This document shows, one piece after another, positions 5,543 through 10,719 of a stretch of 10,719 bases of DNA (positions are counted from its first letter, which is position 1; every line of letters begins with the position of its first letter). The position numbers were made by a program, and so were the translations under genes. The notes below the pieces were generated by a model. That model saw only the letters and a program-made list of their open reading frames with translations. It searched no databases and was not told the origin of the DNA. The stretch is from assembly GCA_028691595.1 (NCBI GenBank), contig JAQUZA010000080.1, positions 1 to 10,719 on the forward strand, given 5' to 3'. The DNA is from Candidatus Rifleibacteriota bacterium (GTDB lineage Bacteria; Muiribacteriota; Ozemobacteria; Ozemobacterales; Ozemobacteraceae).

Positions 5543-6091
5543 ATGAAAATCAAGATTTTTCTGATTGCAATGTTTTTGATCGCTTCTTTCGGAGTGACCC
5601 TTCATTCTGAAGAGGGCTGCAGCAGCTGCTCGAGCGCCCATAGCGAAGTAGAAAAGCCAGCAGCAAAAGCAGCTGAAACCTGTGAAGGTGATGTCTGCTC
5701 TGCCGACGAACACGCACATAAGACCGAAGCTCCCGCCGCCAGCGAAGAAAAGCCCGAGCCTGTTGCCACAATAAACACACTTGGGCTCAAGACGCTTATT
5801 AACAGTGGAGTTCCGGTTATTGTTCTTGATGCCAGGTCTGGCAAATATGATGACGGCAGAAGACTCCCGGGTGCCCTTTCCCTCAATTCTGAATCAAAGC
5901 CTGAAGATATCGCCAAAGTTATCAAAGACAAAGAAGCTCTGGTAGTAACCTACTGTTCAAATCTCAAGTGCCCTGCCAGCCATGCTTTGTATACTCATCT
6001 TAAAACTCTCGGCTACACTAACCTGATCGAATACCCCGAAGGCATCGACGGCTGGGTTTCTGCAGGAAACCCGGTTAACAGCGCAAAATAG
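5543..6091 (+). CDS. Exported rhodanese-like sulfurtransferase with Cys/His-rich linker
   Basis: The 182-residue product has a signal peptide (lysines at 2 and 4, hydrophobic segment 5-20), without a clear lipobox. Residues 23-73 are a low-complexity Cys/His/Ala/Glu linker with two cysteine pairs, GCSSC (C26, C29) and CEGDVC (C47, C52), followed by an EHAH stretch. Residues about 75-180 form a rhodanese domain: VIVLDARSG (Asp96, Arg98), the RRLPGAL segment where GHIPGA is usual, and active-site Cys138 in YCSNLKCPAS, with a second Cys143. Rhodaneses carry persulfide sulfur on the active cysteine. Here the domain would act in the periplasm or at the cell surface, on sulfane sulfur, thiols or perhaps metal-bound sulfur; the linker could bind metal (inference). 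It is a single-gene unit with its own promoter, palindromic operator and terminator. Confidence 0.88.
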   Translation: MKIKIFLIAMFLIASFGVTLHSEEGCSSCSSAHSEVEKPAAKAAETCEGDVCSADEHAHKTEAPAASEEKPEPVATINTLGLKTLINSGVPVIVLDARSGKYDDGRRLPGALSLNSESKPEDIAKVIKDKEALVVTYCSNLKCPASHALYTHLKTLGYTNLIEYPEGIDGWVSAGNPVNSAK

Positions 6092-6105
6092 AGACTACTT
6101 ACCAT

Positions 6106-6140
6106 AAAGCGCCGCCCGCAAATGGCGGCGCTTTTGTTTT
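6106..6140 (+). terminator. Strong intrinsic terminator after the rhodanese gene
   Basis: AAAGCGCCGCC (6106-6116) pairs perfectly with GGCGGCGCTTT (6124-6134) across a seven-base loop, followed by TTTTGTTTT ending at 6140. The A tract before the stem and T tract after it could allow use in both directions. Confidence 0.88.
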
Positions 6141-6179
6141 GCCCAAAAACCGGCCGGGCAAAATTTGTTTGCCCGGTCG
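6137..6179. repeat. Two mutually exclusive hairpins just after the terminator
   Basis: TTTTGCCC (6137-6144) can pair with GGGCAAAA (6156-6163). Alternatively CGGCCGGGCAAA (6151-6162) can pair with TTTGCCCGGTCG (6168-6179), a 12-bp stem with one G-U pair. Both use the central GGGCAAA, so only one can form. They lie downstream of the rhodanese terminator and upstream of the next promoter. They may be a second, backup termination or RNA-processing structure. No long T tract follows the second stem. Confidence 0.4.
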
Positions 6180-6222
6180 TGGCTTTGTAGAGATTTTGCT
6201 TTTATTCTGAGCCTTTTCTAAC

Positions 6223-6228
6223 TATAAT
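6223..6228 (+). promoter_or_regulatory. -10 element of the probable promoter for the transglutaminase-like operon
   Basis: A perfect TATAAT lies at 6223-6228. The -35 at the expected distance (TTTTAT, 6200-6205) is poor, so an activator or another sigma factor might be needed. The start would be near 6235. GGAGG at 6248-6252 then precedes the TTG start by six bases. Confidence 0.45.
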
Positions 6229-6258
6229 TGCAGCATATAAATCCGTCGGAGGCACACT

Positions 6259-8433
6259 TTGAAAACGATTTTAAAAACATCCCTGATGTGTTTCCTTTGT
6301 TTTCTAACACTGGTTCACACTGCCAATTCAGCCGTAATTACTCTTTCAGACGGGTCGAGCCGCGAAGCTGAGTCTCTAATCTATAACGACGACAAACTGA
6401 CCCTGCAGATCGGCTCAGAAAGTGTCGTAATTGCAAGAACCGACATCAAGAACATCAGTTTCAGCGGCAGACAGCAAAAAAGCGAAAAAATGGCCACTGA
6501 CAGTGCTGACCTGCAAGCTTTTATGCCCAGGGCGCTCGAGCTTTTAAAAAAATACCCTGATGCCCAGTCGATACTTGTCAGCGAAGAAGGTAATTTTCAG
6601 CATCGTGCCGATGGCACCAACCTCTCAAGATACCGCAGCATTTCTTATATCGCCAAAGAAGAAGCGCTCTGGGAGGCAGAAGTATCGATGAGCTTTGACC
6701 CAAACCGCGAACGGGTAAGGGTTCTGCATGCGAGATGCCTTTTGCCGGACGGCACCGTTCACAATCTTCAGCCTGAACAGATCAAAATTTCCAAGGGCAC
6801 TTCGGGCAGCGTGTTTTTTGACCAGTATCAGGAGCTGAGCTTCACCATTCCTGAGGTCGCTGTTGGCAGCCTTGTTGATTACTGTTATGAAACAGAAGAA
6901 TACAACCCATTTGACCGCAATCTTTTTCAGGGCCGCAATTACTTCCAATGGAGCTCCCCGGTTGGTGAATCCATATTGCGGGTCAGTGTTCCGCACGAAA
7001 AACAGCTGCATTTTGTCGCCTATAACTGCCCCCCGGACTTTAAACCAGAAAAAATTGAAGCCGTCGACTCGGTCGTTTACACATGGAAACTGACAGATCT
7101 GCCCCCCGTTGTATCAGAGCCTTACATGCCACCCTACCGCGACATCGTGCCTTCGGTTTATTACAGTCTGCATAAAGATTTTACTTACGTTCACAATAAA
7201 CTCAGGCCAATGTTCGAAAAGCGCTTTGAACTTACTGACATGGTTAAAAAGAAGGTTGACGAGCTCATAGAAGGAGCCCGGGATCTGAACGAAAAAATAG
7301 CCCGCCTCTATCTGTTCTGCCAGAAAGAAATCAGATACATATCAATCAAAGGCAATCTGGCCAGTAATCAGGTCGGGCACGCTGCCGAAGAAACACTTAA
7401 AAATCGCTATGGTGACTGCACCGACAAAGGCATGCTGCTGGCCACAATGCTCAAGCACATCGGAGTAGAAGCCTACCCCGTTGGTATCAGAACAAACGAT
7501 TCGGGAAAAGCTGTGCGTGAGATTTCAATCTTTGATGACAACCACTGCATTACTGAAGTACATCTTGACGGGCGAATTTTCTATCTTGATTCAACCGCTA
7601 CAGATTACCGTTATCCCTTCTTCCGATCTGATGACCACGACACCATAGCCGACAACACCATGCTCGGCACCCGCAATCAGGTGCCGCTGCCCCCCCCCGA
7701 AGATAACGCCATGCATGTTACCCGCAACATTCAACTCGCAGCCGACGGTACGACGAGAATTGAATTTGAAAGCACCCAGAATGGCACTTCTGAAGCCAGT
7801 TTTCGTGAATCAGCCCGCAACCTGAAACCTGAAGAATACGAAAAACAGATCAGGCAATCAGTTTCGGCTCTGACAGCCGATTATAGTCTGGAAATCGCCA
7901 CACACAGCGACCCCCTTGATTTCACTGCCCCCTTCAAGTCCAGATCTGCCTACACCCTGAACCGCTTTGCCACCAAATCAGGTCGCTACATGATCTTTTC
8001 CATTCCTTATTTTGAGCTCAGTTTTCCAGAGGTGAGCCTCGAAAAAAGACATTACGACATTCAATACAGCACATCAAGGCTGAGAACCGACAAGGTTGAG
8101 GTTAAACTGCCCGCCAGCTTCAATGTTAAGTTTCTGCCCCCGGCTCTGCGAATTCAAAGCGCTTACGTCGAATTCGAAATAATTTACGATCAGCAGGGTG
8201 ATACCATCAACATCACCCGCAAGCTCGCTTTTCCAAGAAGAATGGTGCCTACCGCTGACTATCAGACTTTCAAGAGTGATCTTGAAAAGATTGCCCATGC
8301 CTCAAAGCAGAAAATCTTTCTGGAAGAAAAGCCGGTGAGCGTTACTGCCACCGATAATCAGACGGCTTCAGAACCGGTGGCAATAGACACTGCCTCATCA
8401 ACTGAACCTGCCAGCCATGAAGGAGACAGATAA
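6259..8433 (+). CDS. Exported DUF3857/transglutaminase-like protein, catalytic triad intact
   Basis: The start is TTG at 6259, with GGAGG at 6248-6252. No upstream ATG exists in frame, and the next Met (residue 10) would cut into the signal peptide. The 724-residue product has a signal peptide (cleavage likely near residue 24). A small strand-rich module follows (about 25-68, VITLSDGSSREAESLIYNDD). A DUF3857-type domain covers about 100-290. A transglutaminase/protease-like core covers about 335-455, with Cys387 in RYGDCTDKG, His429 in DDNHCITEV and Asp444 in FYLDST. A strand-rich C-terminal region (about 485-665) and a hydrophilic Ser/Thr/Glu tail complete it. Such proteins are periplasmic or surface-associated; their substrates are mostly unknown, and the fold can support cross-linking or peptide cleavage. 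It overlaps the next gene by one base (TAATG) and contains a C9 run. Confidence 0.85.
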   Translation: MKTILKTSLMCFLCFLTLVHTANSAVITLSDGSSREAESLIYNDDKLTLQIGSESVVIARTDIKNISFSGRQQKSEKMATDSADLQAFMPRALELLKKYPDAQSILVSEEGNFQHRADGTNLSRYRSISYIAKEEALWEAEVSMSFDPNRERVRVLHARCLLPDGTVHNLQPEQIKISKGTSGSVFFDQYQELSFTIPEVAVGSLVDYCYETEEYNPFDRNLFQGRNYFQWSSPVGESILRVSVPHEKQLHFVAYNCPPDFKPEKIEAVDSVVYTWKLTDLPPVVSEPYMPPYRDIVPSVYYSLHKDFTYVHNKLRPMFEKRFELTDMVKKKVDELIEGARDLNEKIARLYLFCQKEIRYISIKGNLASNQVGHAAEETLKNRYGDCTDKGMLLATMLKHIGVEAYPVGIRTNDSGKAVREISIFDDNHCITEVHLDGRIFYLDSTATDYRYPFFRSDDHDTIADNTMLGTRNQVPLPPPEDNAMHVTRNIQLAADGTTRIEFESTQNGTSEASFRESARNLKPEEYEKQIRQSVSALTADYSLEIATHSDPLDFTAPFKSRSAYTLNRFATKSGRYMIFSIPYFELSFPEVSLEKRHYDIQYSTSRLRTDKVEVKLPASFNVKFLPPALRIQSAYVEFEIIYDQQGDTINITRKLAFPRRMVPTADYQTFKSDLEKIAHASKQKIFLEEKPVSVTATDNQTASEPVAIDTASSTEPASHEGDR
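7690..7698. repeat. Homopolymer run of nine C inside the coding region
   Basis: The run codes Pro-Pro-Pro (residues 478-480) between the transglutaminase core and the C-terminal region. One extra C would bring a TAA stop at 7704-7706. One fewer would lead to a TGA at 7823-7825. Either change would leave the catalytic core but remove the C-terminal part and could affect coupling to the next gene. This is the pattern of a slippage-prone contingency tract, but a sequencing artefact or a chance run is also possible. Confidence 0.6.
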
Positions 8434-10619
8434 TGAAAAGAATTATTGTAACTGTAATTCTGACTATCGCCGCACTGATAACTGCCCAGGCTGATGTTTT
8501 ATATCTCAATGAGGGCGAAGAAATTATCGGGCATCTCAAGCAGATAAACAGCGGTAAAATCGTTTTTGATGAATTGAGCAGTGGCACACGTGAACTGGCC
8601 GAAAGTGAAGTCGCCCACATTTTGATTTCGAAAATTCGCAAAGGCGACGATGTCGACAATATCGCCAGCATCACAGACCCTGTCGCAAGCGGCATTCTTC
8701 AGAATCTTCCCGATCCGTCACTGTTTAAAGATGCAGACTACATCACACTTTATCGCCTGAATGACCTCGAGTATATCGATGAAGGGAAACTTGTACTGCG
8801 ATCAAGAGAGATAATTCAGATTCTCAAGGAACCCGGCCTGGACATGGCCAATCAATCTTTCTATTACTACACTGACCGCGAATCCTGTGAGCTCGAATAT
8901 GCGCACACATACTCACCAGAGGGTCGGGTTTATCATGTTACTGACGACGCAGTCTCTGACGAGTCGATCCTCTCCGGAACTCCTGAATATGCCCGTCTTA
9001 AAAAATTCAAAATGGCACTCAAAAAAGTTGATATCGGCAGCATAATCGACTACAGCTTTATCAGAGAACTTTCGGCCATAGATGCGGTGCAGCCTTTTTC
9101 ACTTTCAAACACTTTTGGCGAGAGAGAACCGGTTTTGCACGAGGAACTTTCGGTTTCCTTTCCTGAGAACATGAAAATCAATAAAGTTCAGATGCAATGG
9201 CCAAAAGAGAACGCCCCCAGGTTTCACGAAAAAGTGCTCGAAGGCCGCAAGCTGTGGAAATGGATTTTTGCTGACCCCAAGGGCTATATTCCAGAGCAGA
9301 ATATGCTTGCCACAAGCCGCATTTTCCCCAGAGTTATTATTTATCAGCCTTATGAATGGCCAGAAACCTCTAAAAAGCTTGCTGCTGCATATAATGAGGC
9401 AAAGCCCTCAGACGCACTGCTTGAAGAATTTGTTGCCAGAGCAGGCCTGACCGATGACATGACAGCTTTTCAGAAGGTCTGCAGACTCTACGAAGTAATC
9501 AACAAAGACATTCGTGACGTTGGCATGGGCACTATCCAGATGGGCAGTTTCAAACCCATAGCAACAGATGTGACCCTGCAGAAAAAGTATGGCAACACTC
9601 AATCAATGCTGGCGCTGCTGCACTTTGCCCTGAAAAAGACCGGCATCGAATCTTACCCCGGCTTCTGCGCCGGCAAGCGTGAACTGGTAACAGTCAAGGA
9701 TCACAACAATCTCAACCTCACCAACAGTACAATTCTCAAGGTAATAATCGATGGGCAGCCCTTTTATACCGATGGCGGCTCAATTTATCTGCCGTTTTCA
9801 TATCTGCCAACCTATCTTCAGGGTACTGTTGCAATATTTCACGATATTGACCAGGGCAATTTCTTTTTTGAGAATCTGCCACGCCAGACCTTTGACTGGA
9901 ACAGATTTGACCGCACGGTCATGGTCAAAATTCTCGCCAACGGTTCAATGGATGTTCAGGAATCTCTACTGTATCGAGGCCCATACGAAGCTGGTATCAG
10001 AGAGCTTAAATCGATCAAAGACAAAGACAAACAGAATTATGCCGAACGCCGGGTAAAAAAGGTTCACCCCCGGGCCCTGCTTCAGAGTTTTGGCCTGTCT
10101 GACATGAATGACCTGAACGGGCCGGCGGTTCTTACCTTGAAATACACCATACCCGAAGCCGCTCAGATGGCCTCTGACAAAATAATGACCTTCACAAATT
10201 TCTGGGTCAATTATAATTCTGGCTCGGCCAGTCTGGCCACCAGAACCTACCCAATGCAATACTGGGCAACAGAAGAAAACCAGCAGGTGATAACTTTTGA
10301 AATGCCCGAAAATTTCAATTGGGTTACCTGGGGCAAGCAGTATCAGCATGTTTCACCCGATCTGGTTTTCATGTCAAACATTAACCAGAATGGCCGGCAA
10401 CTCATTTATACCGACCGTTTCATTGCCAGAGCCGACGAGTTTCTCAGCGATGCTGCCTATCAGAACTACAGAAAATGTATTCTTACCATGAGCGAACTGG
10501 CCAATCAATGGATAATCCTTGAGAAATCGCCACCGGCCGACCATTCTGAAGCCAACGACAAATCTGCTGTTGCCTCCCAGGCCACAGAGATTAAAGAGGT
10601 TAAAGAGGCGAAAGATTGA
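8433..10619 (+). CDS. Exported DUF3857/transglutaminase-like paralogue, apparent pseudoenzyme
   Basis: The ATG at 8433 overlaps the previous stop by one base, and AGGAG at 8421-8425 lies inside the end of the previous gene. The 728-residue product has a clear signal peptide with ITAQA before cleavage (after residue 20). It has the same domain order as its neighbour: a small strand-rich module (21-66), a DUF3857-like region (about 120-300, with DIGSIIDYSF matching AVGSLVDYCY), a transglutaminase-like core (about 340-450) and a C-terminal region ending in a Lys/Glu/Ala tail. The core aligns without gaps around KYGNTQSM (386-393), where Thr389 replaces the nucleophilic Cys. Around NSTILKVIIDG (431-441), Ser432 replaces His. 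Asp447 (FYTDGG) is kept. With two triad residues gone, a structural, binding or regulatory role is likely (inference). It is very probably co-expressed with the active paralogue. Confidence 0.82.
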   Translation: MKRIIVTVILTIAALITAQADVLYLNEGEEIIGHLKQINSGKIVFDELSSGTRELAESEVAHILISKIRKGDDVDNIASITDPVASGILQNLPDPSLFKDADYITLYRLNDLEYIDEGKLVLRSREIIQILKEPGLDMANQSFYYYTDRESCELEYAHTYSPEGRVYHVTDDAVSDESILSGTPEYARLKKFKMALKKVDIGSIIDYSFIRELSAIDAVQPFSLSNTFGEREPVLHEELSVSFPENMKINKVQMQWPKENAPRFHEKVLEGRKLWKWIFADPKGYIPEQNMLATSRIFPRVIIYQPYEWPETSKKLAAAYNEAKPSDALLEEFVARAGLTDDMTAFQKVCRLYEVINKDIRDVGMGTIQMGSFKPIATDVTLQKKYGNTQSMLALLHFALKKTGIESYPGFCAGKRELVTVKDHNNLNLTNSTILKVIIDGQPFYTDGGSIYLPFSYLPTYLQGTVAIFHDIDQGNFFFENLPRQTFDWNRFDRTVMVKILANGSMDVQESLLYRGPYEAGIRELKSIKDKDKQNYAERRVKKVHPRALLQSFGLSDMNDLNGPAVLTLKYTIPEAAQMASDKIMTFTNFWVNYNSGSASLATRTYPMQYWATEENQQVITFEMPENFNWVTWGKQYQHVSPDLVFMSNINQNGRQLIYTDRFIARADEFLSDAAYQNYRKCILTMSELANQWIILEKSPPADHSEANDKSAVASQATEIKEVKEAKD
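10591..10608 (+). repeat. Tandem 9-bp repeat carrying the ribosome binding site of the next gene
   Basis: TTAAAGAGG occurs twice without a gap (10591-10599, 10600-10608) in the last codons of the preceding gene, which read IKEVKEAKD. The second AGAGG lies seven bases before the TTG start at 10616, so it is the likely ribosome binding site. The first copy may be a duplicate of it. Confidence 0.6.
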
Positions 10620-10719
10620 AGGTTGATTCGCCCTTCTCATGGCATTTACCGGCACAGTTATCGGCCTGGCTGGTCATACTGGTATTGCCATTCATATATT
10701 TCTTCAGCGAAAACCATGC
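10616..10719 (+). CDS. Start of a membrane protein gene (partial, runs off the window)
   Basis: The TTG at 10616-10618 overlaps the preceding TGA (TTGA), the same kind of coupling seen elsewhere in the window, and AAAGAGG lies at the right distance. The readable 34 residues begin MKVDSPFSWHLPAQL, then contain a hydrophobic helix, AWLVILVLPFIYFF, followed by SENH. This looks like an N-terminal transmembrane segment or uncleaved signal anchor. The family cannot be named from this fragment. It belongs to the operon of the two transglutaminase-like proteins. An ATG in another frame at 10639 is open to the edge but has no ribosome binding site. Confidence 0.55.
   Translation, partial: MKVDSPFSWHLPAQLSAWLVILVLPFIYFFSENH

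Noticed and set aside
10639..10719. Gene starting at ATG 10639 in another frame
   Set aside because: The frame is open to the edge but lacks a ribosome binding site. The TTG at 10616 has one and continues the overlap pattern of the operon.
1..10719. Mobile element, CRISPR array or toxin-antitoxin pair
   Set aside because: No transposase, integrase, regularly spaced repeats or paired small genes with such motifs are seen. All larger genes look chromosomal.

Overview
The window looks like a stretch of bacterial chromosome. All recognisable genes lie on the + strand, and I see no insertion sequence, phage gene, tRNA, rRNA or CRISPR array. Coding density is high, base composition is fairly balanced by eye (not counted), TGA is a stop, and GTG and TTG starts are used beside ATG. 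Three proteins have Sec-type signal peptides, which fits a diderm with a periplasm. I cannot name the phylum; a poorly sampled lineage is possible, but that is inference.

Layout from left to right. At 1-294, the tail of an upstream gene overlaps, through GTGA, a 78-residue single-pass membrane protein with an acidic tail. At 295-726 there is a long non-coding stretch. It holds a minus-facing terminator-like hairpin, a plus-facing terminator-like hairpin, further inverted repeats, a pair of GAGGYATTTTTACC boxes and a near-consensus sigma70-type promoter. At 727-2226 is a DEAD-box RNA helicase. At 2361-4316 is the Hsp90 chaperone HtpG, ended by a strong terminator. At 4365-5471 is a cytoplasmic alpha/beta-hydrolase esterase with an N-terminal starch-binding-like domain. 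At 5543-6091 is an exported rhodanese behind a palindrome-rich promoter. At 6259-10619 are two tandem exported proteins of the DUF3857/transglutaminase-like type. A next gene, coding a membrane protein, begins at 10616 and runs off the window.

The helicase and HtpG are general RNA and protein quality-control functions, each with its own promoter and terminator. The esterase sits directly behind the htpG terminator with no room for its own promoter between them. The rhodanese is a separate unit with an operator-like promoter. The last three genes form one operon, with a TAATG junction and a TTGA junction.

The most interesting point is the tandem pair at 6259-10619. The first member keeps the Cys-His-Asp triad of the transglutaminase/protease fold. 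In the second, an alignment by eye puts Thr at the Cys position and Ser at the His position, which suggests an active enzyme translationally coupled to a pseudoenzyme paralogue. Other points of note are the structured non-coding region 297-658, the twin boxes before the helicase promoter, a C9 tract inside the active paralogue, and the terminator wedged before the esterase.
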